The position numbers were made by a program, and so were the translations under genes. From Candidatus Cryptobacteroides avicola (GTDB taxonomy: Bacteria; Bacteroidota; Bacteroidia; Bacteroidales; UBA932): DNA of 45,166 nt. Of this stretch, positions 33,430 through 43,800 are shown piece after piece. The stretch lies in the NCBI GenBank assembly GCA_017695115.1, contig JADILV010000002.1, positions 1-45,166 on the forward strand, given 5' to 3'. Below the pieces are notes generated by a model. The model did no database searches. It was not told the DNA's origin and worked only from the letters and a program-made list of their open reading frames with translations. Position 1 is the stretch's first letter; the number at the start of each line of letters is the position of its first letter.

Positions 33430-35244
33430 TCAGAAATCAAGTCCGTCCTCCCATCCCGGATTCTGTGTAAGCTGCGGATTGAGGGAACGCTCGTTTATAG
33501 GAATAGGATAGAGATAATCTCTTACTTCATTGAAACCGTTGCGCGTTGCATTGTAGTGCCGGTTTATATAGCCGTGGTCACCTTCGGTAAGAAAAATATC
33601 ACTGTCCAATTCAAAAACAACTACTCCATCCTGGTCGGCTGGCTTTGTACCGCCCTTGGCGACAAGGATCAGATCTGTCTTGCCGTCTCCGGTAAGGTCA
33701 TATTCGTCAGGTCCATGGAAATACATCCCGTAAATAGGCCCGTCAATACATGCGCCGGCCTTCCATCTGCACAAATCGTAGAAGCGGAAACCTTCCATAA
33801 GAAGCTCGATGGTACGTTCGCGGCGGATCTCGAGGATCACTCCCATATTCTTCCCTGAAACACCAGGATAACCGGTCTGATACTTGTTTTCAACGCCTTC
33901 TTTCCATTGCAGATAAGGATCCGGAGTAGCATTTGCATCAGACAAGCTAAGAGGAGTTGTTATTCCGGCCCTGTCACGGAGAAGATTTATTGAAATGTCC
34001 AGATCAGACTGCTCCAGAGGACCGAGCTCTGCCTTCGCTTCAGCGTAGTTGAGAAGCACTTCGGCATAGCGGAAGACAGGCAGGTCACAGTCTGAAGAGC
34101 TTGTACGGTCATTGTTGCCGCTATTTGCAGTAGGGTCCTGGACGAATTTCACAGGCTGATAACCGGTAGAAGAAGCTCCGAAATCAGGGGCAAGAACCTC
34201 ACTCTGCCCTATGCGCGTATAGCCAGGGGTACGGATGCTCTGTGCAAGGCGTGGATCACGGTCCGCAGTCTCTTCCTTGAATTCCATTTTTTCATAACCG
34301 CGCTTGTCCGTAAAGCGTGTGCCGTCCTTCATCAGGTATGTATTGATGAACTTTCTTGTCAGGCCCGGATTCCCCTGATTCGTCAGCACAGTATATGCGG
34401 AAGCATTGTGACGCGCACCTCCGGCATAGTCGAAATTGATGGCAAGGATATACTCATCCACATCGGCCTCGCTCTGGGAGAACAGCGTCAGATAATCCTC
34501 TTCCGGGTTGCCGGTATCGTGAAGTTTGTACGGACCGCTCGTCATGATTTCATACGCTGCATCAGCAGCAAGGGTAAGATAGTCTTTGTAAGTGTGATCG
34601 CCTTCAAGCTGCAGGTTATGGTATTTGCGGTATGTTCCCTCGAACAGGCAGAAACGCGATTTCAGGGCCAATGCCGACCAGCGGTTGACATAATATGTGC
34701 TTACCGTGCTCGGAAGGTTGTCTATGGCATAGTCTATGTCTTCCAGCATCTTGGACATGACAAGTTCACGGGAGTCACGGGGCTTGTAAAGAGCCGCATC
34801 ATCGGAGTACAACTGCACGTCATACCACGGAACATCCCCGAAACGAACGATCTTCTGGAAATAAAAGTACGCGCGGAAAAACCTTGCCACTGCAGTATAG
34901 TGCGTTACGGCCTCCTTATCATCGCAGTTGTCTGCATATTCGATCAGGGTATTCGCACGTCTCAGGTCAGTCCATGTCCATCCGCCACCGGAGGCCGGTG
35001 GAGTACGGCGCTCGCCACCTTCCATTATTTCATCGAGGATCAGCTCGACAAGGACATCGCTCTGGTCATCGAAGGGAGCTTTGTCAAGCAGGTTATTGTA
35101 GAAAGGATTGGAGAACATCTCCAGATCGCTCTCTGTCTTGAAGTAGTCATCTAAGGACACCTTGTCTTTGGGCTCGAGATCCAAAATGTTGCATGCAGTC
35201 AAGCCCGTAGTCAATATGATGATTGGAATTATAAATCTTTTCAT
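33430..35244 (-). CDS. SusD/RagB-type surface substrate-binding lipoprotein
   Basis: SusD-type lipoproteins form the lid over the SusC channel and bind the substrate at the cell surface. The 604-residue product has a lipoprotein signal (MKRFIIPIIILTTGLTAC, Cys18). The SusD N-terminal features follow (LDLEPKDKVSLDDYFKTESDLEMFSNPFYN) and the conserved C-terminal part is present (FRYAEVLLNYAEAKAELG, RRERTIELLMEGFRFYDLCRWKAG, LYPIPINERSLNPQLTQNPGW). It begins 12 bases after susC, so the two are coupled. SusD sequence does not reveal the ligand. Confidence 0.97.
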   Translation of the reverse strand: MKRFIIPIIILTTGLTACNILDLEPKDKVSLDDYFKTESDLEMFSNPFYNNLLDKAPFDDQSDVLVELILDEIMEGGERRTPPASGGGWTWTDLRRANTLIEYADNCDDKEAVTHYTAVARFFRAYFYFQKIVRFGDVPWYDVQLYSDDAALYKPRDSRELVMSKMLEDIDYAIDNLPSTVSTYYVNRWSALALKSRFCLFEGTYRKYHNLQLEGDHTYKDYLTLAADAAYEIMTSGPYKLHDTGNPEEDYLTLFSQSEADVDEYILAINFDYAGGARHNASAYTVLTNQGNPGLTRKFINTYLMKDGTRFTDKRGYEKMEFKEETADRDPRLAQSIRTPGYTRIGQSEVLAPDFGASSTGYQPVKFVQDPTANSGNNDRTSSSDCDLPVFRYAEVLLNYAEAKAELGPLEQSDLDISINLLRDRAGITTPLSLSDANATPDPYLQWKEGVENKYQTGYPGVSGKNMGVILEIRRERTIELLMEGFRFYDLCRWKAGACIDGPIYGMYFHGPDEYDLTGDGKTDLILVAKGGTKPADQDGVVVFELDSDIFLTEGDHGYINRHYNATRNGFNEVRDYLYPIPINERSLNPQLTQNPGWEDGLDF

Positions 35245-35256
35245 TGATTCAGAATT

Positions 35257-38200
35257 TTAGAATGTTATATCTATTCCGAACATAAACGTCTTTGGCCAAG
35301 GATAGAATGCATTGTTCTTTGCTTCATCAACGTCGCCACTGGAATTTGTACGGGTAAATGCAGCTTCCGGATCCACATACAGAGTGTTCTTTTTCAAAGG
35401 AGACCAGTAGCACAGGTTCTCCCCGGAGAAATATACGCGGATCTTGTCGACATGGATCTTCTTGGTAAGATGTTCCGGTACAGTATATCCGACAGTCAGG
35501 CTTTTCAGACGCAGGTAGCGCAGATTCTGGAGATACCTGTCATTGACCTTAGAGAGATAACCTCCCGTCGCGGAATATGCACGGGCACGCGGGAAATATG
35601 AATCGGTATTGTTCTCGTCCCATACCTTGTCTATGAAATTCTTCGGAAGGAATGACACGTAAGAATAGGAGTAGGCCCCCCAGAAATTCATGTTATGGCC
35701 ACTTGGATACCAATAGTGATTTCCAGTACCCTGAAGGAAAACGGAAATATCGAATCCCATCCAGTCAATCCCGGCATTTATACCATACGAGAGGGTAGGA
35801 AGAGAGTTTCCGAGTATTTCCCTGTCTCCCGGATTATCTACAGTATTCTGTCCGATATCCCATTTTTTATTTCTATTGATATCAAGAAACTTCAAGTCAC
35901 CTGCCTTCCAGCCTCCGGTAAGACGTCCGGAACTATAGCTCAGATCGACTTCTTCTGCATAGGCGGCAGCCTCCTCGTCAGTGGCAAAGAAACCGTCTGT
36001 ACGGAATCCCCATATCTCGCCTATCTCCATGCCTACATAGTATTTCTTTGCAAAAGTCTTTTCCTTGTTATCGTACCTTGTTATTATACTCTTGTAATCG
36101 CTGAGGTTGAAACCGATATTGTATCTGAAAGGTTTCCCGGCAGCCATGAACTCGTCTCTCCAGTTCACGGTTATCTCGTATCCTGAAGTACGCAGGTCGG
36201 CAGTGTTCATTTTAGGCGGATTGGCTCCGTAAACGGCCGGAAGTTCGACTCCGTCTGTCAACATGTTCTTGGTATCGCGGATATAGGCGTCTGCAGTAAT
36301 GTTGAGACGGTTGTTGAACATATCCAGGTCTATACCGAGGTCCCACTGGTTTACAGTCTCCCAGGTAAGGTTTCCGGCGACAGGGTCATCCAAAGAAGAA
36401 TATCTTCCTACACCATTTCCGTCAAAAGTAAACGAAGCAAAATCATGGTTGCCCACATACCTCGCAAAAGTATAGTATGAAGATACGCTCTGGTTACCGA
36501 GCGAGCCGAAAGAAGCACGCAGTTTAAGGTTGTCTATCACTTTTTTTGCAGGTTCAAAGAAAGGCTCCTCCGAGATACGCCATCCTGCCGAAGCGGAAGG
36601 GAAGATGCCCCACCTGCTGTCTGCGGCGAAACGGGATGTACCGTCGTAGCGTCCGCTGACCTCGAAAAGATATTTTCCTTTGTAGTCATAGTTAATGCGG
36701 GCAAAAAAGCCGAGTAACGCGTATTCCGCCTGGCCTCCGCCGTATGCTCCTTCCTCTGCAACGGTCGTGGCAAGATTAAGGTCATCCAGATCTATTGATG
36801 AAAGGTCCTGAGCCGCCACAGAGATTCCCTTGCGTGAGAATTTTTCGTAGTTTCCTCCGGCAGTGACAGTTACATGGTGTGCATCCCCGAATGTCTCGTC
36901 GTATGTCGCGAATATGTTGGTCGAATAGAAATGACGGGTAGATGTGCTTTCGGAAAGCTTGTTGAGGCCGGCTCCTGTACTATACGACTGCAGTTCAGAA
37001 TCCGGATATTCCCTGTACCACATAGGCGAAGACCTGTGCGTATCGCGCTCCTGATAGAATCTATATGTAAAGTCCGCTGTAATGCTGAAAGTCTTTACCG
37101 GAGTTATCACCAGACGAGACGTATTGGAGAAGTCGCTGACCTGCTCCACATTGCGGTGTGTACCTTCATTTATCAGTATATGCCTTCCGTTTGCCACCTT
37201 ATAATTGATGTAAGGTGTACTGTAAAGCCATGAACCGTCCGGATTCTGCATAGGGAAACATGCCAGGGCATGACGTGCACTGTATGCTATGGTATCGTCG
37301 ATACTACCGTTTCCCAGTGAAGTGTATTTGGAGCTGAAAAATGATGAGTTGTTGGAAAATTTAGCCCACTTGTTGATATTGAAATCTATCTTTGCACGCA
37401 GGTTGTACCTGTTGAACACATCAGGATTCGCCCGCAGCATACCCTCCTGGTTATTGTAGTTTCCGGAAATGAGGTACTTGATATCCTTGTTTCCGCCACT
37501 AATGGATATGTCATGGGACTGTGTCGGACGTCTCTTTCTGTACAACATATCCCACCAGTCGTAGTTTCCGTAATAGACCCACTGTTTCCTTCCGTTACGG
37601 ACTACCTCCATCGCCCACGGACGGCTCGGGTCTTCGGTCTTGTCGTTCACACGGGCCAGAAGCTGGTACATGTCTTCATCGGTGTAATTGATGTAATTCG
37701 TACCATTGTCGGCCTGCCAGAATTTGTTGACCGTGTACACAGACCAGTAACCGCGGTTTTCATAGTCAGTGGAAGTTGTAGGCTCCTCCCACCCGAAACG
37801 CCCGCTGTAGCGTATCGTAGCCTTGCCGTCCCTGTCAGTACCGGACTTGGTAGTAACGAGAATCACTCCGAATGCGGCACGTGCTCCATAGATTGCGGCC
37901 GCCGATGCATCCTTGACAATGGAAATAGATGCCACGTCATTCGGGTTGAGCCTGTTAAGGTCACCGGAATCACCGGTCACACCGTCTATGACAACCAACG
38001 GCTCGGCGGAATTGATTGAATTAGTACCTCGGATATTCAGGGTTCCTGTCGATCCCGGCTTTCCGGAAGATGTGGTCACATTCACACCGGCAGCGGCTCC
38101 CTGAAGCATGTTGGTTACGGAATGGTTGATACGGTTTTCAAGTTCCTCGCTGCCTACGACAGCAATCGAACCTGTCAGGTTGACTTTTTTCTGGACACCG

Positions 38201-38538
38201 TAACCTACCACGACCGTTTCTTCGAGCATCAGGTTGTCTTCCTCAAGGATGACGGTAATGTCAGAGGTATTTGCAGGGACATTGATGTTCTGGTCGACAT
38301 AGCCGAGACAGGTTACCAATATCGAAGCATCACCTTCCGGTACGTCAAGAGAGAATCTGCCGTCCACATCGGTGGTATTGCCTATCGTAGTTCCCTGCAA
38401 CATTACGGCAGCACCGATAATCGGCTGTTGGCTGGAGTCAAGAACTGTTCCTGACACCGTTCTGTTCTGGGCGGCCAAAGGCAATATGCTTAATGCCCAC
38501 CCCAACAGAATAACAGCATTTTTTTTCAATATTCTCAT
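35257..38538 (-). CDS. SusC/RagA-type TonB-dependent transporter (no STN domain)
   Basis: This outer membrane channel imports the substrate captured by SusD. The 1093-residue product is complete: a signal peptide (1-23), a carboxypeptidase-regulatory-like domain (about 25-105), the TonB box region VVVGYGVQ (109-116), a plug domain (about 118-235; LQGAAAGVNV, LNIRGTNS, PLVVIDGV, ISIVKDASAAAIYGARAAFGVILVTTK) and a beta barrel ending in the aromatic-rich MFGIDITF. Unlike the transporter at the left edge it has no STN domain, so it should not signal through FecR. It follows the phosphoesterase lipoprotein gene by 40 bases and precedes susD by 12. Confidence 0.97.
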   Translation of the reverse strand: MRILKKNAVILLGWALSILPLAAQNRTVSGTVLDSSQQPIIGAAVMLQGTTIGNTTDVDGRFSLDVPEGDASILVTCLGYVDQNINVPANTSDITVILEEDNLMLEETVVVGYGVQKKVNLTGSIAVVGSEELENRINHSVTNMLQGAAAGVNVTTSSGKPGSTGTLNIRGTNSINSAEPLVVIDGVTGDSGDLNRLNPNDVASISIVKDASAAAIYGARAAFGVILVTTKSGTDRDGKATIRYSGRFGWEEPTTSTDYENRGYWSVYTVNKFWQADNGTNYINYTDEDMYQLLARVNDKTEDPSRPWAMEVVRNGRKQWVYYGNYDWWDMLYRKRRPTQSHDISISGGNKDIKYLISGNYNNQEGMLRANPDVFNRYNLRAKIDFNINKWAKFSNNSSFFSSKYTSLGNGSIDDTIAYSARHALACFPMQNPDGSWLYSTPYINYKVANGRHILINEGTHRNVEQVSDFSNTSRLVITPVKTFSITADFTYRFYQERDTHRSSPMWYREYPDSELQSYSTGAGLNKLSESTSTRHFYSTNIFATYDETFGDAHHVTVTAGGNYEKFSRKGISVAAQDLSSIDLDDLNLATTVAEEGAYGGGQAEYALLGFFARINYDYKGKYLFEVSGRYDGTSRFAADSRWGIFPSASAGWRISEEPFFEPAKKVIDNLKLRASFGSLGNQSVSSYYTFARYVGNHDFASFTFDGNGVGRYSSLDDPVAGNLTWETVNQWDLGIDLDMFNNRLNITADAYIRDTKNMLTDGVELPAVYGANPPKMNTADLRTSGYEITVNWRDEFMAAGKPFRYNIGFNLSDYKSIITRYDNKEKTFAKKYYVGMEIGEIWGFRTDGFFATDEEAAAYAEEVDLSYSSGRLTGGWKAGDLKFLDINRNKKWDIGQNTVDNPGDREILGNSLPTLSYGINAGIDWMGFDISVFLQGTGNHYWYPSGHNMNFWGAYSYSYVSFLPKNFIDKVWDENNTDSYFPRARAYSATGGYLSKVNDRYLQNLRYLRLKSLTVGYTVPEHLTKKIHVDKIRVYFSGENLCYWSPLKKNTLYVDPEAAFTRTNSSGDVDEAKNNAFYPWPKTFMFGIDITF

Positions 38539-38578
38539 AAATAATTATTTAGTTAGTATGTTGTCTTATGATAAGGCT

Positions 38579-40501
38579 TTACTCGGACTTGTAGGTCTCT
38601 ATGGTAAAATCTTTCGGCCTCTGCATCGTTTCCTTATATGTATTTCCGAAACGGTCGGTCACCGTGATCTCAAGGGTAGAAGAAGGCGAAGAAGCCTGGA
38701 CTTTGAAGAAATGGTTGTTTCGAACTGTAGCGAAGCTTGCATTGGCATTCTTGTTCAGCCGTTTGGCCGTATAGGCTATTATATGCAGAGGGTCATATGC
38801 CACAACCCTGGTCGGCTCAAGCGCATTCCCGTTCTCAGTGACAGACACTGTCCAGTCAGGATCCCAGTTCCAGATGTTGATCAGGACCTCGTTGTCAGAA
38901 CTTTCCGGATACGCCTGTACATATGGCAGAAAATCCGACCGGTAGCTTTCGCTTGCATCCGGCACATAATCATCACATGTGATTTTCACTTTATTGAGAT
39001 CGTATGTCCTGAACTGGAGGTTTTCGCTGAAATCCGTAGGCTTGTAACGCCATTCGATGTCTTTCCCTGAAATATCTACTATTGTATATCCGCCCGGCGT
39101 GCCGTCCGTAGAAATCAAGATGCCGGACTCCTGATACGACCACCACCAGTCCGCGCATATGGCACCGGCATTGTGCTCAAAATAGCCCGAAGAAGCCGTT
39201 CCGAGCTTGTCCATAGTCATAGACCTGTGAGTATGTCCCGTAAAAATGTGGACTTTACGTCCTTCCAGAACGGAAAGGAGTTCAGAGGCATTCTTGAGTC
39301 TTGTACCTGGTGACAGTGAATTATCCCTGTAGATCGGAGCATGCATTGCAAGAATTACAGGGGTATCGCGGTCAACCGTTGCAAGATCCTTGGCCAGCCA
39401 CTCGAGCTGGACTGAAGCGACATCCTCTACGTAGTTGTCCCTGTCGGCAATGTCATCCATAAAATCTATATCATCGAGTACGACATAGTGATAATCGCCT
39501 ATATTGAACGAATAATATGTCGGCCCAAGATTGTTCCTGTAGTCGGACGTCTTATTGAAATCTCCGACAGCCGTCTCATGATGATCGTGGTTGCCTATTG
39601 TATGATATACTATCAGATCATGATCGAGCTGATAATTCATACACTCTATGTATTTTGGTATATCATAGCCATAGTCGGTCCAGTACAGATCCCATGTCAT
39701 ATCACCGAGCGTAAGGGCGTATATTTTCTTGCCCGGATTGGCGGACATATATTCATTGACATCATCAGTGAATCTGTGGAACTGGGTAGCGTCGCCGGTG
39801 TTCGGCCTGTTGGCAAGATGCATATCCCCGAATACCAGAAGGGTGTAATCGGTTACATCCGATTTCGTCAAATGAAAGGAGATCTGCTCCAGAGCACCGG
39901 CATTCCCCGTAAGCACACCATAGAATTTCGGTACAATCCCGTCCGCCACCGGTTCGTAACCGGACGGTACGGAAACGAAAACCGTCTTGTTCTTCTTTTC
40001 CGATGCTATCTGGTAAAAACCGTTTTCATCGGTAGTCACGACTTCGACTCCGTCAGACACCACCGCATCAGGCACTCCTTGCCCGTCACAGGTCACAAAC
40101 CCGTATACCGTAGTACCTTCCTCTATTTCCGTCCCCGATCCCGCATCGTTTATGAAAATCGAAGTTTTCCCCAGCAATTTCTTCTGGGAGCCTCTCGTTA
40201 TATATACTTCATATTCCCCGGACACAAAATCTTCCGGCAGGACCACAGAAACATTTCTTTCTGTAACTGATGATATATCGCATACAACAGTGGAAGCACC
40301 GGCGAACTCAAACTTGTCGGTGGCAAGAGGAGCCTTGCCGCCTACGACACGGAAAGAAAGTTCCATGTCTCCGGAATCGACTATTACACTTTCCGGAATA
40401 TTGAGCATGACATCAGGCTCGCCTTCGGTACCGTTTTTCCCACAAGCCAGGATACCGGCAGAAACAATAAAAAACAGGACTATTCTTTTGAAAATTCTCA
40501 T
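38579..40501 (-). CDS. Calcineurin-like phosphoesterase lipoprotein
   Basis: This is a surface or periplasmic metallophosphoesterase of 640 residues. It starts with a lipoprotein signal (MRIFKRIVLFFIVSAGILAC, Cys20), then two small beta domains, the second resembling a carboxypeptidase-regulatory/transthyretin-like fold (TTVYGFVTCDGQGVPDAVVSDG). The calcineurin-like domain has all metal-binding motifs: VFGDMHL, LGDMTWD, GNHDHHE, MHAP and GHTHRS. A C-terminal beta domain contains GTPGGYTIVDISGKDIEWRY. The same order and similar motifs occur in the fusion protein at 27940-30174, so the two are paralogs. The preferred start is ATG 40501, directly before the signal. It is the first gene of the SusCD operon. 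Confidence 0.93.
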   Translation of the reverse strand: MRIFKRIVLFFIVSAGILACGKNGTEGEPDVMLNIPESVIVDSGDMELSFRVVGGKAPLATDKFEFAGASTVVCDISSVTERNVSVVLPEDFVSGEYEVYITRGSQKKLLGKTSIFINDAGSGTEIEEGTTVYGFVTCDGQGVPDAVVSDGVEVVTTDENGFYQIASEKKNKTVFVSVPSGYEPVADGIVPKFYGVLTGNAGALEQISFHLTKSDVTDYTLLVFGDMHLANRPNTGDATQFHRFTDDVNEYMSANPGKKIYALTLGDMTWDLYWTDYGYDIPKYIECMNYQLDHDLIVYHTIGNHDHHETAVGDFNKTSDYRNNLGPTYYSFNIGDYHYVVLDDIDFMDDIADRDNYVEDVASVQLEWLAKDLATVDRDTPVILAMHAPIYRDNSLSPGTRLKNASELLSVLEGRKVHIFTGHTHRSMTMDKLGTASSGYFEHNAGAICADWWWSYQESGILISTDGTPGGYTIVDISGKDIEWRYKPTDFSENLQFRTYDLNKVKITCDDYVPDASESYRSDFLPYVQAYPESSDNEVLINIWNWDPDWTVSVTENGNALEPTRVVAYDPLHIIAYTAKRLNKNANASFATVRNNHFFKVQASSPSSTLEITVTDRFGNTYKETMQRPKDFTIETYKSE

Positions 40502-40646
40502 ATATCGGTTTTTAGTATATAGATGCATGGAAAGGTCAGTAAAACAGGGATCATCTTCTCAAAATATCACGCTGTAAAAGTATCATAAAAGGGTTGTAAT
40601 CGAATTACGATAATGTTAAAAATATGTTACGTTTTCATTTTGAAAG

Positions 40647-40677
40647 CAAATATAGGAACATTTTATAGAAAACGAAA
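40647..40677 (-). promoter_or_regulatory. Bacteroidetes-type promoter for the phosphoesterase/SusCD operon
   Basis: On the minus strand TTTC (40677-40674, one base off TTTG), 19 bases, then TATATTTG (40654-40647), a consensus -7 element. Confidence 0.6.
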
Positions 40678-40799
40678 TTTATATTGACAATATTCATCTT
40701 TTATCTTTAATTTCTGCCGTCAAACCGTTATCAGTTCTATTTCATTTCGAAATTAGGGAAATAATTGAGGCGTGTCGGAAAACGGTCAGGTATTTTTAC

Positions 40800-40807
40800 T
40801 ATTTTTG
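40800..40807 (+). promoter_or_regulatory. -7 element for the AsmA-like gene
   Basis: TATTTTTG matches TAnnTTTG and lies 17-26 bases before the in-frame ATGs at 40825 and 40834, which argues against the upstream TTG at 40765 as the start. No clear -33 element. Confidence 0.5.
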
Positions 40808-40833
40808 GACATCGTTTCAAAGGGATGCAACTC

Positions 40834-43800
40834 ATGGAAAAACATGTCGGGAAAAGAAGGACTTGGCTTAAAGTCCTGGCATGGATAGCCGCTGTCTGGG
40901 CAGTTATCCTGATCATTATCCAGATAGCATTGTCTCCGGCAGTGCTGACAAGGCTGGCAAACGGTTTTGCTGCGGACTATATTGACGGAAATGTCTCGTT
41001 CGGGAAAGTGTCACTGTCCGTATTCAGGAATTTCCCGAACCTCAACGTCAGTTTCGACTCGGTTTCAGTCACATATCCGTCCGGAAAATTCCGTGAACTG
41101 GAAGAACGTATCGGAATGGACCGTGTTGCGGGACGAGGTGGGGAAACGGATACGCTCATGTCATTCAACAGGTTTTCAGCATCGCTGAATCTGGCAGCAC
41201 TTACCGTAGGACAGATAAGAATACCGTCCCTTACCCTTGAAAAGCCGAGGATTTTCGCCAGAAGCTACGATTCCGGACATGCCAACTGGAACGTTTTCAA
41301 AGTATCCGGAACGGAAGAAAACGACACCACGGACACGAAAATGCCGAAAATCGTATTGGGAAGAATACTTTTCAGTGAAAAGCCCCTTATTATATATAAT
41401 AGTGTACCTGATACCGCCAACATCGTCATGAACATGCGCAAGATGCAGTTCAACGGGAGGGTGAGGTCAGACGGAAGGGAAAGCAGGAGGATAAATCTGA
41501 GCGTTGACAGCATGTTCGTTGCAGGCAGATTCCCCGGAGATACCCTCGCGCTAGCTCTGGAGAAATTCAGGATAGGTATGTCTCGGGGACGCATGTACGC
41601 AGGAGCCGAAGCCACGACTTTCCTTGCCACCCGCTCATACGGCAGACTCAGCATACCTGTCCGGTTCAATTCAGGTCTTGAATTCATCAGAGATTCCATT
41701 CCTGGCATATCGCTGCGCAAATTGAAGGCGGAAGTCGCCGGTATACCGCTGCAGGCTTCGGCAGACATGAAATTTGCCGGAGGCGGCAGGATGTATATCA
41801 AAGGAGATGCATCAATAGACAAATGCAAGGTAAGCGATGTGCTCAAATACCTGAACAAAAGCATATTCAAAGATGCCGACCAGATACAGACAGACGCCAT
41901 CGTCAATCTTGAAGCATCCTGCGACGGATGGCACTCGCCTGCGGACGGCAGCCTGCCTGCAATCACTGCCTCGGTCCGGATACCACAGTCGGAGATAAGA
42001 CACAGGAAATTCGGGACATCCAATACCCTGAAACTGGATGCCTCGCTGCAGGGGGATGGAAAAGGATTCATGACGATGTCGCTCAACGACCTGTCGGTAA
42101 CAGGCAAGGCACTTGAAATAAATGCGAAAGGCAAAGTCGATGATCTCATCGGAGAAGATCCTCTTATCGGCATAGATGCAGGCGTAGCGGTAAAACTGGA
42201 CACACTTAAAAAGCTGATAAAGAAAGGAAGCGGCATAGACGCCGGAGGAAGCCTGAGCGCTGAACTGAAAGGGTCGATGAGACTGTCCCAGATAGATCCG
42301 TACAAGTTTGCCGATGCCGATGTAGCCGGGTTCATAAAGAGCGACCGGCTGGACCTGAGCATAGAAGAAGATTCGCTTGACATGCATATCGACAGTCTTG
42401 ACATCGTTCTCGGAGCCTTGGGAAACAAACGTGACTCTAGCATGGCGCAAGGAGAAAGAATGCTTGTACTGGCCGCCGGTGTGGACAGCCTGAAATTGAA
42501 ATACAAAGACGAGATGTTCGTCACAGGACGCAATCTTTCATTGAAAGCCCGGAATGCTGCGGCAATACTCGACAGCAGCGATTCTTCAAAGTTCTACCCG
42601 TTCGGAGGAAGACTGGAGATAGGCTTCCTGGTTCTGGCCGGTGCGGACACGACGGTAGCCCTTGTAGCGGACTCAGACAACAGCTTCACCGTCACGCCTA
42701 AAACAGACAATCCGGATGTTCCGGTACTTGCACTCACGAGCAGCACAGGGGGCATTTTCCTGAGAGGACCTGTCAACAGGCTCGGAATCAGCGGATTTGA
42801 CATCAAGGCCACAGCCGCCATGAACTCAATCGAAAGAAGGCAGAAGGCAAAGGCTTTCGTGGACTCCTTGGCAAAACAGTATCCTGACATACCACGGGAT
42901 TCGCTTTTCGGCCATCTCATGAAGATGCGCGGTCCACGCAATGTCAGGATGCCTGAATGGCTGACCGAAAAAGATTTCAGGAAACAGGACCTCAGCTTCA
43001 CCGTGGACTCTTCCATAGTAAAGATATTCAGGGAATGGGATGCAGAAGGCTCGCTTGCCCTGCGCAGAGCGAACCTCATAACTCCTTATTTCCCGCTGCG
43101 GAACAGCCTGCATAACGTAAAAGGCGAATTCAACAACAATGAGATAGACCTGGAAAGTTTCAATATAAGAAGCGGACATTCGAATCTCTCCGCTGAAGGA
43201 AAGCTGAAAGGGATAAGAGGACTCGTCGCCGGGCGCGGATTCCTCAATCTGGACCTGGATATAAAATCAGACAGCCTGAACATCAATGAATTGTTGGGAG
43301 CCTACTCAGTAGGAAGCAAGTTCGTTCCTAAAAACGTGACTGTCGCCGTAGCACCGGAAGATCTGACAGATCTGGATGACGAGGACTATCAGGAGACATT
43401 CGTCACGGATACGCTTGCCGATGCCACCGACATAGAAACTTCGCTGATAGTCGTCCCTGCCAATGTAATTGCCCAGATCAGGCTCGATGCATCCAACGTA
43501 AGGATGTCCGATCTGGTACTGAGCAAAATGCAGAGCAGGCTGACAGTCAAGGAAAGGTGTGTACAGTTCATGAATACGTCCGCAAAATCCGAAATCGGCA
43601 ACATAGATTTCGAAGGTTTCTACTCCACCCGCACCAAAAAGGATCTCAAGACCGGCTTCGACCTCAATATAAGCGACGTGACTGCCGAACGTGTAATCGA
43701 ACTTGTTCCGGCCGTAGATTCCCTGATGCCGATGCTCAAATCCTTCAAAGGGCAACTGAACTGCCAGATGGCGGCTACCGCAGACATCGACACCACCATG

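Larger units (their letters stand above)
40502..40833. other. Divergent control region of the SusCD operon and the AsmA-like gene
   Basis: These roughly 330 AT-rich bases hold no gene. They contain a minus-strand promoter for the operon (40677-40647) and a plus-strand -7 box (40800-40807) for the AsmA-like gene. The operon leader from the promoter to the ATG at 40501 would be about 140 bases, longer than usual here, and contains a small inverted repeat GTAAT-CGA-ATTAC (40596-40608). No known riboswitch was recognised. Confidence 0.6.

Noticed and set aside
40765..40833. TTG start for the AsmA-like protein
   Set aside because: A consensus -7 box lies downstream of this codon, and the ATGs at 40825/40834 directly precede the basic membrane-anchor start.
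41265..42533. A 422-codon open frame antisense to the AsmA-like gene
   Set aside because: It lies wholly inside a clear AsmA-like gene, has the Ser/Leu/Arg-rich composition of a reverse-strand shadow, and shows no domain.
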